Shown here in pieces: positions 19,573 through 31,598 of a stretch of 64,000 nt of DNA (position 1 is the stretch's first letter; each line of letters begins with the position of its first letter). The stretch spans positions 4,782,085 to 4,846,084 of the forward strand of contig OX422192.1 in NCBI GenBank assembly GCA_949130485.1. Direction: 5' to 3'. The position numbers and the translations under genes were made by a program. The DNA comes from Agelas oroides. Taxonomy: Eukaryota; Porifera; Demospongiae; Agelasida; Agelasidae. The notes below the pieces were generated by a model. That model made no database searches and was not told the origin of the DNA. It saw nothing but the letters and a program-made list of their open reading frames with translations.

Positions 19573-22002
19573 CTGAAATTAAAAAAAAAAAAGTTTATTA
19601 CTTCATAGCATGTCCTAAAGTGGATGCTGAATAATTACAAATTATCCACCAGCACATGCTCAGAGCTTTGGCACACCATCTTTTTTACTAAGAGTGTATC
19701 AGCCACAGCGGGGAGAGAGCATATAATTACAACGTTTTCTCTGTTTTCAGCATTTTGCTTTCTTTCACAGCTGTTTTTTAATTGTCCATGTCCTCTCACC
19801 AGCTTCAGCAGCCTGACACACCCTCGGCAGTAGCTGTTTCAGTAGTATGACATCATAGAAATTAGTGGGCAAAGAGTATTAGCACTATAAACAGCTGTGT
19901 ACACATACAGTAGGAAGTTACTTATCTGAACTTCAGTTATCTGAATCTTCACTTATTCGAACCCCGATATTCATATATTTTTTCTGTGCATTAAATGGAG
20001 AGTACTCTGCTTTGTTTACAAATACAGTGGAACCTCTCTAATACAGACACCCTTGGGACCAAAATATTTGTCCTGATTAGTGAGGTGTCCTTATTTCAGG
20101 GGGAGATTTATATAAAGTTGGGACTCAGTGAAGTGATTAACCAGGTGACCTTATTTCAGAGGTGTCCTTTAAGAGAGGTTCCACTGTAGTATTGTTTCAA
20201 TTACGCGAACATTTCAGTTATACAAACACCCCTTGGTCCAAGCATGTTCAGATAAGTGACTTCCTACTGTACTTTTCTCCAGCAACAGATGCTGCTAGTA
20301 CATGTTTGACCTAGCTAGTCTAGTCTTTTTTATGCTGTTGGTTCCTCCTGTTGCGCAGTACTGCTTCTTTGGCGCACACATCCACACACACTACAGCATA
20401 AATAGGTGGGTGTAATTTTGAGAGAAAAGCACCCTTTTCAACAATTACAAAGGGGGTAGGCTTATTTTTGAGGGTGGGCCTAATTTTGGAAGATTGCAGT
20501 ATGTAGACGGAACAATCTTGTCTTTAATAGTTGTGTACATCTTATAAACAAATTGACAACCTGGACAAGAACAGTTTCTACTTTGTACTTCACTTTGACA
20601 CTAGTTCAGTGATCACTCACTGCAAAAGCCGTCACAAAGGTCACCACACTTAACAGCTTGAAGGGGGGGCACTATGGTCCGTGCACGTGTTTGTCTAATT
20701 ATAAGTAAATAAACTCATCCAGTCACATACACAGAAAAATTCTACTTGGGGCAAGGCCCCCCCAAACTGTACTTTCAGGGGGCATTCGCCCCCCTTGCCC
20801 CGCCGCCCTGTGCATATACATGGACACACTACTATTAAAGATGGACCATGTTAGTCCAGGTATATTCCAGGATCTTGTACCTGACACTGCATATGTGAGC
20901 ACTGTTTAGTCTGTCCCCATTCCTCTCCCATTTTTTATTGCTTAGTTTGTGTTCACAGTAATATATACATGGAAGCAAAAGAGAGGTAGAAAGTGCGGAA
21001 GGCCTGGGGCACGGGAACATCATCAGGATGTCGGAGATCTACATTCAAGAATTGCTCTAGAGTTCATCATCAAGCAGTCCACAGCTAGCAGACTTTCACA
21101 TGATCAAGAGTTCTCAGCTTAACTTGAAATATGCTCTCAGATTTTTCTGTATTTGTAGTTTCCCTACATCTGCCTTCCTCAGTTTTTGTGCAAACCGCAG
21201 AATGAAAACAGGGGAGACCTGGAAATGAGGATAGCTTGTGGGATGTTCAGTATTGGGACATTCTGTAAATACTGCATCCATTAGAGTTAAGGTACTTTTT
21301 CTATACTAGCATAGTTCTCAGGAAGACCCTAATCAAATTCATGTCCTTTTGACCTCATTTTGAGGGTGTTTTAAATAGAGAGACTAAGAGTCCTGGCCTA
21401 AATGTAGAGCAGGTGGTGAGACACCAGAGGAGGGTCTGAAACGAGTGACATCAAACACATTAACACGTGATCCTGATTGTCAAATTATTTGCTAACCTGT
21501 TACATTCCACTGATTCAACAGCGATTCTGGGGATCAGAAGTTTCTAGCCTGCTAGGTCCACTCAGGTGGGGGGACCTTCGACCATGTTGAAGCTGCCTAT
21601 GATTTCTGTTGTTCATCAATAGCTACATAAATGCCATTTGGAGGTCACAAAAGTGTGGAAAGTTCCTTTTGACTGGAGAGACGCCTTGGACGACTTAAAA
21701 AAACCCTGAACCATCATGATCTTGGTCGTAGAGCATTTCTTACTCTCGTAATAACAGTTTATCATCTTTGGCATGAACATTAATACATAGTGCACATGAC
21801 CGTGGTGCACCTCCTCTGATGAGGGGCAGGAAAACCTCATGCACCAAGGCTGCCATTTTTCACTATTTTAGTTACAATGTACAGATGTTTAGAAGTTGCC
21901 TCCAAATACAATGCTCTCTGAATTCAACCTGCAATCGTATCCATGTACTGCGTGGTGTGTGCACATGTACACATGACCACACTGTCACTACCAAACGAGT
22001 AC
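19573..22002 (-). other. Locus 1 intron 3
   Basis: The first 330 bp next to the kelch exon (to about 19905) are homologous to the intron beside the paralogous exon (55180-55500), including the words CACCAGCACATGCTCAGAGC and ATTAGTGGGCAAAGAGT. The rest holds the nested MITEs at 19908-20269 and otherwise no exon that I can support. Confidence 0.75.
19908..20269. mobile_element. Two nested pogo-type MITEs
   Basis: The outer element has ends CAGTAGGAAGTTACTTATCT and its near-complement, flanked by TA (19906-19907 and 20270-20271). Inside it, an element at 20025-20186 has ends CAGTGGAACCTCTCT and AGAGAGGTTCCACTG, also flanked by TA. Both are non-coding. Confidence 0.9.
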
Positions 22003-22052
22003 CTTGCTGTCTGATCCATGTGGTGGCATTGTGTCACTGGACTGTTGAGCAT
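22003..22052 (-). CDS. Locus 1, exon 3: 50-bp linker exon
   Basis: It is flanked by CCCTTGCAG| and AAG|GTACTC. With the single base left over from exon 2 it encodes 17 residues, a polar linker (DAQQSSDTMPPHGSDSK). It converts phase 1 to phase 0, exactly as required between the SH2 exon and the kelch exon. Confidence 0.78.
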
Positions 22053-22342
22053 CTGCAAGGGAAAAGTGGAATGAGTAACAATTATTAGTCAACGGCACTA
22101 AACAAAGTATAACGTTGAAGTCAGTGACACTACTTACTAATAATCAACAATGAGTTCAGTAACGATGGTATGAAGAATGCACCTGAACTGGTTGGCTACA
22201 TGTACATACATTTACAAGGTTCCTTGTGTTGGAGTAGGTCATGAGTTGGGAGGTGCATGTCACATTTGGTACGTATATATACACTACCATCTTTTACCTT
22301 TTGGATACCCTTTTCCTTTAAAGGTGTTGGCAGTACATTCAC

Positions 22343-22876
22343 CTGCAGTTAAGCGACGTCGGGGGAGGGGGACTGGAGGGATGGTGGTTTGAGAGGGCAC
22401 TGAAGGGGGGGTATTTTCCACTGTGAGGGAAGAAGGATCCAAATTATGGCCTGGGACTGGATCTTCTTGTGCTTGCCATGCATCAAGTTTCCACGTGCAC
22501 TCACCAACGTGGGTGATTTTGTAGCAGGGGTAGCTGAGCTGTCGGTGTGGACCCTCTGAAATAGGATGATGTTTGAAGTGGTCAATCAGGTCGGGAAGAG
22601 TCGTAAAGCCCTTGTGAGTCCCAGTGAGTTCGTAGAGGCCAGAGTCTTTCCTGTCGATAGGGAAATGTGCAATGCCTTCCAGATGCTTTAGGGACAATGA
22701 GAAGCAACCCACTTTGGTCTCACTCTCTCTCACTAGGAAACAGCCACTGCTAGTATGTTCAAGTCGCTCCTCTGCAGTCTCCCGTGTGATCCCAGTATGA
22801 TACCACACTTCCCTCAGAAGCTCAACAGGAAATCCTACGTCATATGTATGGGCTGACTCCTGAGGTTGGGAGACAG
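22343..22876 (-). CDS. Locus 1, exon 2: SH2 domain and proline-rich tail
   Basis: The acceptor TTTCCACAG|CT is at 22876 and the donor CTGCAG|GTGAAT at 22343. The exon encodes an SH2 domain at about residues 134-228: the entry WYHTGITRETAEERL, the phosphotyrosine-binding core FLVRES with its arginine (about R159), the strand HFPIDRK with the His expected at betaD4, and the C-terminal helix LPDLIDHFKHHP. All key residues are present, so phosphotyrosine binding is likely. The domain is followed by a proline-rich basic motif (PPVPLPRRR), a candidate SH3 ligand. Cytosolic signalling adaptor is the natural inference; no kinase domain is linked. Confidence 0.88.
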
Positions 22877-24554
22877 CTGTGGAAAGAATATTCTTCTACT
22901 GTTACACATGAAGATACAAGGTTATAATAAATGGAGTATGCAGATGGCTTCTGAATGTGGCAAACAGAGTCAAGGGGCAGCATGAAGCTTTTCTTTTAAC
23001 TCTCACTTGCAACTAATGGTAAGGAATTACTTGCATGAATTTTGCATGAAGTTGCACTGCATGCAGACCCCACCTCTTGCCCGCCAGAAATGGTTTCGTA
23101 GTAGACCATTCCCCAATAAAACCGATATATCACAGTGAAGCTTACACACAATTGTCTGCCGAGAAATTGATTCTTCAAACTTATAAATTGTGTGACGGAA
23201 CTTTAACAGCAGATTACTGTGGGTATAATCACCTGCATTATTTTCACGGTTTGTTCTTCAACCTTGACAAAATTGTGAGGGAGAATTACTCCTGACCTGC
23301 ATTCTTTTCAAAGTATAGTACTTATATGTAACAGTTTGTATTTGTGTAGTTGACATTATTCATTCTCGCAGTGAGAGCTACTCAGTGCAGTCAAGACAGC
23401 CTGAATGTTTTTCTTCTAGTTCTAAAAGTGTGTATGCATGGTGGTTTGAAACCATTCTGGTTACTAACAGCTACATCTTTGGGTCTAATAAAGGTACCTA
23501 TGTACCTCAAAGATGAACCACGAATGCTTCCATGGCAATGACCTCACCCATTGTATACAAAGCGATAATTAATGCACAACGCCAGCAGCTATTTCTCAAA
23601 ATGTGGAAGATAAACAGTAGGCAAATTGCAGCAATTTTGGCACCGTTTGAAAGCTTACCATCTGAAGAACATGAATGTGCTTAGAAACTGCAGCATCTTT
23701 CGTGAACTAAAACAAAAGCTGAAAGGTGCTAATTTTTGGGCTAAAACAGACAAACACTTGCACATTACTGCTACCTGTGGATTGTATGTTGTATGTATGC
23801 ACTGTTTCCACCCAGGTTCTAGTACAACCATTGCCGCAGACCCATTTTTGAAAATTTCAGCCTCAAACAGCTACTTTCAACAAAACGGCACGATGTTACA
23901 CATGCAGTTCACCAGTAGTTGCGTGAATGGCAGGAGAGTCTGGAGGGTAATGTGTGATTTGATGAGTGTAGGAATCAGACGACAGTCATCTGGCTAAATT
24001 GCTAAGATGTTTTGTATTCCACAACTTGTTTTCACCACTGACAGGCAAAGCTGGGTATACTGCTGCCAGGCAGTACTAGCATCCATCAGTCATCGCATTG
24101 TGGTTAGCTGCAGGGAAGTGGAGTGTATGCTCAGTGATGTAAATGACTCCGTAGCTTAGCTGTAGTAGTCGTACATACCTTAGTATCGTAACAGGCTTAC
24201 TATAATATCACATATTCTACCCTCTCTAATGGCACAGTGATGCTATTTTTGTAATAAATAGTTTACAGATGCCCCGAAACTGGTATTCTTGTTTGTGGTC
24301 CTTGAACCCTTAATATATTGCATGTTCAATACTGCAAACAGTGCATGTGAGTTAAAGAGAGCTGTAAATCAGCTGCTATGTTTATAGTTCAAGATTGTTT
24401 TGTGTGAATGTATGCATCAGTTTATTCTGTATTACAGCATTAGTGCACTGTGGTGGATCAAAACCACCTGATTTTTTTCATTTCACCATGGACTCATTTG
24501 GGCATAAACAGTTACTAAGTACTTGGATGCTATTGATGATAGCGAGAAATAAAT

Positions 24555-24790
24555 CCATGGAACAAATTCCAGCTGGGATTTGAACCCAAGACCTTCTGAA
24601 GACTAGTCAACACTTAGAGAGTGCAAATCAGTTGGAATTTGGCTGAGGCCTCTAGGCAATGCTGCTCATGTAGCCATTCTTCCGCTCCTCTGCCAGGGGT
24701 CCAAGTGGCTTAGTGGTAAGAGCGTCTGACTAGTATTCAGAATGTCTTGGGTTTGAATCCCAGCTGGATCCCAAGCTATCTCTCAGCAAA
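24555..24790. repeat. tRNA-derived SINE fragments, two in opposite orientation
   Basis: At 24712-24775 an A-box-like word (TGGCTTAGTGGTAAGAGCG) is followed by a B-box-like word (GGTTTGAATCCCAGCTGG) at the spacing of a polymerase III tRNA promoter. A second B-box-like word lies inverted at about 24572-24590 (CAGCTGGGATTTGAACCCAA). The flanking arms do not form a proper cloverleaf acceptor stem, so this is a SINE and not a tRNA gene. Confidence 0.65.
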
Positions 24791-27058
24791 AAAATCAATA
24801 TTCATGATGCCTACTGTGTTTACAGTATATAACATCAAGCCTACTTGATTGGTAATTATCCATCTGCCCAATTGGAATAGCTTAATCCTATGCAGATAAC
24901 TTTACTACTTTCATTTTGGCATGTGTACACTGGTGTCCTGTTCTCACAAGTGTCCAGGAGTTGAAAGGGAACAGTTTCTATATCACTACTTTTCTCTTTG
25001 CAGAAGTACAGAAGCCTCATTCAAGATCTGCTTGTCGTATCCTCCCACATGAAGACATGCTATATGATGCTTACATGCAAAAATCCAATGCTGTCACGTT
25101 GTACGTAGTCCTTTTTGTACCTAGTCAATTTTTGTTGGCCTCTCAGTCCTTCTTACTCCAGTGCTTGTCAGGCATACTGCAAAAAATGTTAATTTATTGT
25201 AAGTATTGATGGTCAAATTTTAAAATCACTTCTGATTGTATCCACTTGCATGGTTGATGAACTTAGCAAGTAAAAGAACCAACATCAAACTTTTTATTTA
25301 TCCAGGCTACTTTAGCAAAGTATACACAACATCGTGTACTATAATGTTGAAAGAAGTCGTCGAGCTAGTTCCATGCCTGGCCTAGGTTAACCAGTTACTC
25401 GCCTGACTTGACTGCAAGTTGCATCGGGCGGTACCACAGGGGATTGGGTGAAAAGACAGCCTCCCCTTTCCATATTCACGGACCACGAAAATTAAACCGC
25501 TAAAATTTCTGAAGCCTGAATTTGGGCTTGTTCTACGGAAATTTGCACTCGTAAAAATTACCAACCATACAGCAATTGCAAGACCTGCCTACCTACACGT
25601 ACTTCCTGTACCACGCCCACTTGATTTTGCCATGGGGGCATTCTTCATTCTTGATCCCACCTGCCAGTTTGTCTGGCGAAGCCAGACGGTAAGGGTCTAG
25701 TCTAACACCTATACCTGACCTGTCCCTGCTGCAAAAATATTGCAGCTCCAATCAGATTGCAGAACATTACAAGAATGTAATTAGAACATCCGGTTAATCA
25801 CAACACAGCTTTGAATGGAAGCACAAAGGCTGCAGCTAGTGACTTTAGCCTACCAAGAAGAACAGCTAAAGTTAGTAAACTACCTTCCTACAAGAGTGTG
25901 ATGGCATCGCTGTTCTTCCCACAGGTTAAGGGAAGTTTCTCAGCCTGGTTTTCTTCCCCTTATGTTTGGTAAGCTCAGCCCTGGGAGTTCACCACCGGTA
26001 TTCACTGCACAGCCGAGATAACTTTGTACTGCTTGTCAATTGCACGTTTCAGACGCAGGTAGAAAGGCTGTACATCGATTCCAGAGTTATAGTGACATTC
26101 GTATCAACTTAAAGAAAAGGTACTGGAGCATTCAGTCGAAACATCGGTAAGTTATTTTCCGAGCTCAAGTTGGTAACAGATAACCTTTTCTTTATTACCC
26201 GCACGCACATGCATGAAGGGGTTAAACAATCAGCTTTGTTCGTCTGTCAGTTTGTCAGTCAGTCCAGTGAAAAATTTTGAAATCTGAATATAGACAGAGT
26301 TAAACGATTTCTAAAACTGACAGTAGCATTGACATTTAAAAAAAAAGGGACATAGGTATACCTCATGGGGAGCAGAGCGGTTCTACCCTCTGCTTTTCCA
26401 GCTGTTTCGTATTTAAGGTCGGGATCGTCTGCCATTTTAATACCTTGGATACAATAGAGTCCGGGTATTCGCGGAGCGACGCATGTCCACATTACTTTGG
26501 GTCCGGGCATTATTTGTACCATTGTGCCAACTGGTAAGTTTGTCCATACCCTGGTAGGGTGAAGACAGGTGAGTTAGTCCATACTAGCCAAAGCCAAGAT
26601 GGGGTCTGGTGAAGATAGGTAAATTTCACGACAGAACTACCACACCAGAGTACTAGTGCAGTGAAGGCAGAACAGCTTTGTCAAGCGTGGTGAAGGCGGA
26701 AAGTGAACTTTGCGTATGCACACAATGTGTGTCCACGCTCCACACACACACATTTGAAAGACTGCAAAGCTGCATGAGTGACCAAACACCCACCAACATG
26801 CACAACACTAGGCCTCACCCATGCATGCAGCCATGCAAAAAGGGTGAGTGGGGTGGATAGCACAAGTCTCTGAGGGGCCCACTCTGGGACCCTGTGTGTG
26901 TCACCCAGAATGTGAATTGTGGTTATGTCATAAGACACCATGCAAACCATGCACGTAGCAGGATACATGAAACCAAACATGATACCCTTTACAGAAAACT
27001 GTTAATTACACCTTGAGAAAGCTCACCACCGATGAGCGAAACGTCGGGCCTCTAAGCA

Positions 27059-27690
27059 GTGAATAAAGTTTTGCCAACCCCCTCCTATATATACTGTCCT
27101 CATCATAAAGCTATACCGCAGCGCCGCAGAGATGACGTCATTTTTGAAACTACTGAACTATACTACTCGCACCCGCACCCTGAGATATACGCACTCTGGT
27201 CCAGGGAGATCTTTACCGAGGAACCGATTACATCCCCGGAGATACTGTCAGAGCCCCCCCAGACGCAGGATGACAGCATCAACAGCGTACAAGAGACACC
27301 AAACAGCCAATTCAGGCTGGTACTCTCGGTAACCCCGTCGTATAAGTAGTATAGAATCTGTTAACCATAGCTCTTCCCCCTTACTATTTAGCCCCACACC
27401 CACCTCAAGCCCAGTCCATCCCCCTACCCCTGACTCCCCCCAGAACCAGCCACCTCCCCCTCCACTTAGCCCCACTAACAGTCCAACCTCTTTCGATAAC
27501 ACTAGCCCCCACCATGAAGAACCCCTACCGGGATCCCCTGAACTATTCAGCCCCACCCCCATAAGTAGCACAATCCAAAACAAGTGGCCATCACCCCCCC
27601 CCCCCCTCTCCCTCAACGATCCCCACGCATTAGGAAAAGACACAGGCTACATAATTATGAAAGTCTCACCTCGGGAGCTACGATGTGCGT
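27059..27690 (+). other. Proline-rich open region of uncertain nature
   Basis: A frame ending at 27349 is followed by a Pro/Ser/Thr-rich frame (PPTPDSPQNQPPPPPLSP) ending at about 27690. The preceding words (GAAAGCTCACC, GAGCGAAACGTCGG) resemble 3' ends of non-LTR elements. It could be a retroelement ORF remnant. No domain is visible. Confidence 0.25.
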
Positions 27691-28015
27691 AGCAGTGTTG
27701 GCACTCCCCCACCAACACTTCAACCTCAGGGCCACTTTGTTCCACAATTATACCATAAAATAGCGTTGGGGTATGTCTTCACTGAAGACTTCTAGTTTAT
27801 ACAGCAGCCAACTGAGAAGCCACTGAAAATTAATAAGCTTATAATAACCAGAGCTATTACACATTCCAGGATGCACAGGTGCATGTGGCGTAGGCATTAT
27901 ACCAGACTACATGTACTTGCCTGCATGTAAACAATTTGTGGTTGGGGTAGTTTCACTGTGGTATGCATGTAGCTGGTGTCTAATTTACATGTACAAGTCC
28001 CACCCGATTACATAC

Positions 28016-28343
28016 CACAGTTGTTGTAAATGGTCTCAAGCTTTTCCGCCACGTCTTTCAGCGATGGTTGCTTTCTGAGCGCCAAGAGGAAGTTTTGGAA
28101 CTTGCCCGAGTCGACAGCAATCTGATCTCTGACTGCGCTGAGCAGTCTCGTCTTCCTCTGCACGCTGGACAGCCCCACCACGCTCACCTCGTCCACAACT
28201 GTCTCTGATACGACGTCATCGGAATACAGTTCCCACGCGAGAAGCTCCGGGTCCTGTATGCCCCTGATGAGGTCGGCAGAACACTTTCGGAAGGCATCGG
28301 ATGCTGCGCTAACGCCAGCAGCTGAGTTAAGAGCTGTAGCCAT
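28016..28343 (-). CDS. Locus 1, exon 1: CARD-like death-fold domain
   Basis: The ATG at 28343 opens a 109-codon exon ending in AACTGTG|GTATGT (28016, phase 1). It encodes a six-helix death-fold that I read as a CARD: LIRGIQDPELLAWELYSD, then KTRLLSAVRDQIAVDSGKF, then FLLALRKQPSLKDVAEKLE. CARDs assemble signalling complexes by homotypic contacts. The start is chosen because no upstream in-frame ATG or acceptor is evident. Joined to exons 2-4, the protein is predicted at 596 residues with no signal peptide or membrane helix. The CARD assignment is by pattern; another death-fold subfamily is possible. Confidence 0.72.
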
Positions 28344-28649
28344 TCTTCACAAAAGTACTAAGCTAGCTCAGCACATTCCACAGCATCTCGAGCAAGCCCC
28401 ACCCAGAGGAGGTAGTGAAGTACACGAATTTTGTATACGTACATTACATCTTCCGGTGATATCCATTACGATAATCGGAGTTATGCGGTTGTCGTACAAC
28501 GAAAGACCTGTGCCCGACCGCAGATTTCGGCACCATCTTTTCCAAGGTGTGTTTGTGCGAATGACCTGTCCTTCAAGACATGTGTATTTCAGGTGGTCAA
28601 GAGTCCACACAGCTGTCGAGTTATGTGAGAACGTTGTAAAAGCCGGTGT

Positions 28650-28860
28650 CATAGGCGCGAATGACTCCCGTCGTACGTGACTCCCGGTCACTGGTGCCTA
28701 GGCGTGAATGACTCCCGGTCACTGACGCCTGGGCGTGGATGACTCCCCGAACATTTTTGCCTAGGCGTGAATGACTCCCCCCGGATGCGAATGACTCCCC
28801 TAGGTGACTCACGCCTACGTATCAATTTTCGGGGAGTCACTCACGCCTAGGTATAATTGT
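28650..28860. repeat. Clustered GAATGACTCCC repeats with inverted ends
   Basis: Six or more copies of (GCGT)GAATGACTCCC occur on the plus strand and are closed by the inverse (GGGGAGTCACTCACGCCTAGG) at the right end. It is probably a MITE, about 300 bp upstream of the locus 1 start codon. Confidence 0.6.
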
Positions 28861-28869
28861 CTCATGCAC

Positions 28870-29950
28870 ACACGGAGATATCTTAAAACGATGTTAATGC
28901 ATATGATAGCTACATAATTTTACAATGACAACAAATCTGGCTAAAATTAGAATAATATTACACTACAACACATTATGCTACTCGCTGTCTCTGTGCTTTC
29001 TGTAAATCCTTACATGATGCACAAGAAAAAAATTTTCTAACTATTAGAATGTAGTCTAAGTATTAGTACACATTAACTTGAGGTGAGTGCACATCTACTA
29101 GAATGGAAAATTACAATGCTAGATTTAAGTAGTCCAATTCTAGTCGAAAGAAATAAAACTTATAATAAGTTCGTTGTTGCTAAATAAGAGATTTGTAAAA
29201 CTAAATTTTAGAAGTTAGTCACAATAGTAGTACTAACACAACAATTTCCTCTAACTATTAGTATTGTTTCTAAATTGTAGATTGAGTTACTTAATCAAAC
29301 GACAGCTAAAATGGAGGTTTAGATACTAAAAATTAGATAGTGTATTGTGACATTTGAGCAACCTTTCTTCAGTTAAGAAGTATCATACTATAATAAAGTA
29401 CCCTCAAAAAGGCCTCATTTAAAAATTAGCATGATTTACTATTTTTTTGTAAAGCTTACTACTAAAATGTAAACGATGATCTACACATAAGTAGCCTGCC
29501 TTGATTTTAGGAATGTAGTTATATTACAGTTTGGTAAGTGAAACTTATAAAGAGAAGGCTCCCTCTATATATTAGCATCATTTCAAAGCTATATGCTTGG
29601 TTGAAGCAAATGTTCACTATATCTCCACCAAAAATTAATCTACAATTAAGTACACTGTTGGTTATATTATTTAGTAACTAGAACATCTACAATACGGTAA
29701 AACGAAACTTGAAGAAAGGAAGTTCCATCTGTATACTAGCATAACTTCAAAAGTGTGCAGCAACTTTCCACAAATATGTGACATTTATACTAAACAGTAG
29801 AATAATTAATTTCAGGATGTGTTTTCCAAACATGCTTGTAAAGTGTGTTTGTAATGTACTGAGTGTACATCCACTTGAAGTTTTCTACTGTTGCGCATGG
29901 AGCCAAGATGGCGTGTGCAAGTGCTCTCTTCGAATAATGGAGTCTGCCTC
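28870..29950. other. AT-rich intergenic DNA
   Basis: Long AT-rich stretch without a supported frame or clear terminal repeat. Confidence 0.5.
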
Positions 29951-29976
29951 GCTCGATGGAACCTGCTTCGCTCGCC

Positions 29977-30815
29977 CATGGGTCTGGCTGGAGGCAAAGT
30001 GCTACAGTTACATTTGTCCTCAACCAAAGTTGTGTGTGTAACCTTGCTCGCCTATTGACGACAGGATACCTCTCCGAATCACAAGACTCGCTTGATATTG
30101 ACCAGAGGCAGAGAACTGCTGTACTGAAATGTTTCGTGGCAGCTAGATGTGTACACATGGCAGGCGAGACAAATGCTCGTCACAGAGTCGTGCCCACCTG
30201 TCATGCCGTGGGATGGGTAGCCCCTTTGATACGTGTTGCTGACAGCCATGGGTCTGGCTGGAGCCAAAGTGCTACAGTTACATTTGTCCTCAACCAAAGT
30301 TGTGTGTGTAACCTTGCTCGCCTATTGACGACAGGATACCTCTCCGAATCACAAGACTCGCTTGATATTGACCAGAGGCAGAGAACTGCTGTACTGAAAT
30401 GTTTCGTGGCAGCTAGATGTGTACACATGGCAGGCGAGACAAATGCTCGTCACAGAGTCGTGCCCACCTGTCATGCCGTGGGATGGGTAGCCCCTTTGAT
30501 ACGTGTTGCTGACAGCCATGGGTCTGGCTGGAGCCAAAGTGCTACAGTTACGTTTGTCCTCAACCAAAGTTGTGTGTGTAACCTTGCTCGCCTATTGACG
30601 ATAGGATACCTCTCCGAATCACAAGACTCACTTGATATTGACCAGAGGCAGAGAACTGCTGTGCTGAATGTTTCATCAGACTTGTGGCAGCTAGATGTGT
30701 GCACATGGCAGGCGAGACAAATACTCGTCACAGAGTCGTGCCCACCTGTCATGCTGTGGGATGGGTAGCGCCTCTGGTACGTGTTGCCGACAGCCATGGG
30801 TCTGGCTGGAGCCGA
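29977..30815 (+). repeat. 270-bp tandem repeat, three units plus partial copies
   Basis: Units start at about 29977, 30247 and 30517, with a partial copy at 30796. Each begins CATGGGTCTGGCTGGAG. The first two units are almost identical; the third has small indels (extra CAGACTTGTGG near 30677). Because 270 is divisible by three, one plus-strand frame stays open for 813 bp (29956-30768). No domain is recognisable. I treat it as a satellite-like array rather than a gene. Confidence 0.92.
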
Positions 30816-31123
30816 AGTGCTGGAGTTACATTAGCCCCAACTAAAGTTTTGTGTGTATATATATAATTATTCATGTTTGTGTGTGTGTCTTTGTTCTGTA
30901 AATTACGCGCAAATCTACCGGTCAGTCGCAAATGAACCTTTGAACAAGATTTTAAAATCCAGTGGATTTCACGTGGATTTCTGGATTTCAAAGTGGATTT
31001 CTGGATTTCAAGGGGATTTCTGGATTTCATTTGAACCGCTATTATTCTGAAGATACAGTTAAAATATACTCATGAACAATCTTGAACCGCATTCCTCTCA
31101 GCCTATATGCCAACAGAATACAA
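30816..31123. repeat. Short GGATTTCTGGATTTCAA repeats
   Basis: Around 30957-31030 a 20-bp unit containing GTGGATTTCTGGATTTCAA is repeated about four times. The rest of the stretch shows nothing. Confidence 0.7.
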
Positions 31124-31563
31124 TGTTACAGGCACTTCACCGCTACCTAGGTGTAGCGTGGCTCACAAATCAACTCGCCGTTCGGCGCAAACAGTAAAAA
31201 CGGTGCAAAATAGTTATTATTTGGTGCGAGCAATAGCAAGAGAATCTGTGTTGAAAGTAAGTGTGCCTACTTATATACAAAACAGAACACATGATGAAAA
31301 GTATGATGACAAATGGTGTGAGCTATACCACAACAGACAGGGGGATGGAGATGTACAGGAAATGTAGAGGTGACAACGAAAACATGGGAGGAGAAGGCTA
31401 TTGAGTGAAAAGAACCACCATGTAGCAAAATACACACCGAGATAAGCAGCATGCAGATGTACAAATAAGGCCATAAGGTGGTTTAACAGTATACATAAAT
31501 GAAAAATCATTACAAACTAATTGATACAACATATTAAGTTCAACAGTTAACATATGTTACACA
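31124..31563 (-). mobile_element. 3' LTR of the second gypsy element
   Basis: On the minus strand the purine tract AAGAGGGGAGC is followed by TGTGTAACA at 31563. The opposite end, TGTAACA, is at 31124. TG..CA ends with inverted TGTAACA words and a preceding polypurine tract fit an LTR of about 440 bp. No 5' LTR is present. Confidence 0.6.
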
Positions 31564-31598
31564 GCTCCCCTCTTGAAGAAAATACGTCCCGTATTCAG

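Larger units (their letters stand above)
22877..28015 (-). other. Locus 1 intron 1, about 5.1 kb
   Basis: This is intron by phase: exon 1 ends with G in phase 1 and exon 2 opens with CT. It contains a tRNA-derived SINE (24555-24790), a stretch resembling the foldback at 36.7 kb (26100-26190), and a proline-rich plus-strand open region at 27360-27690 (below). An extra unseen phase 1-1 exon cannot be excluded. Confidence 0.6.

Noticed and set aside
22996-23178. Additional 5' exon of locus 1
   Set aside because: Neither border has a good splice site, and exon 1 at 28016 already fits exon 2 in phase.
24706-24780. tRNA gene
   Set aside because: A- and B-box words are present but no acceptor stem or clean cloverleaf can be drawn; SINE is the better reading.
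27248-27643. Gly/Trp-rich minus-strand frame
   Set aside because: It arises from C-runs and a proline-rich plus-strand stretch; there are no splice sites or domain.
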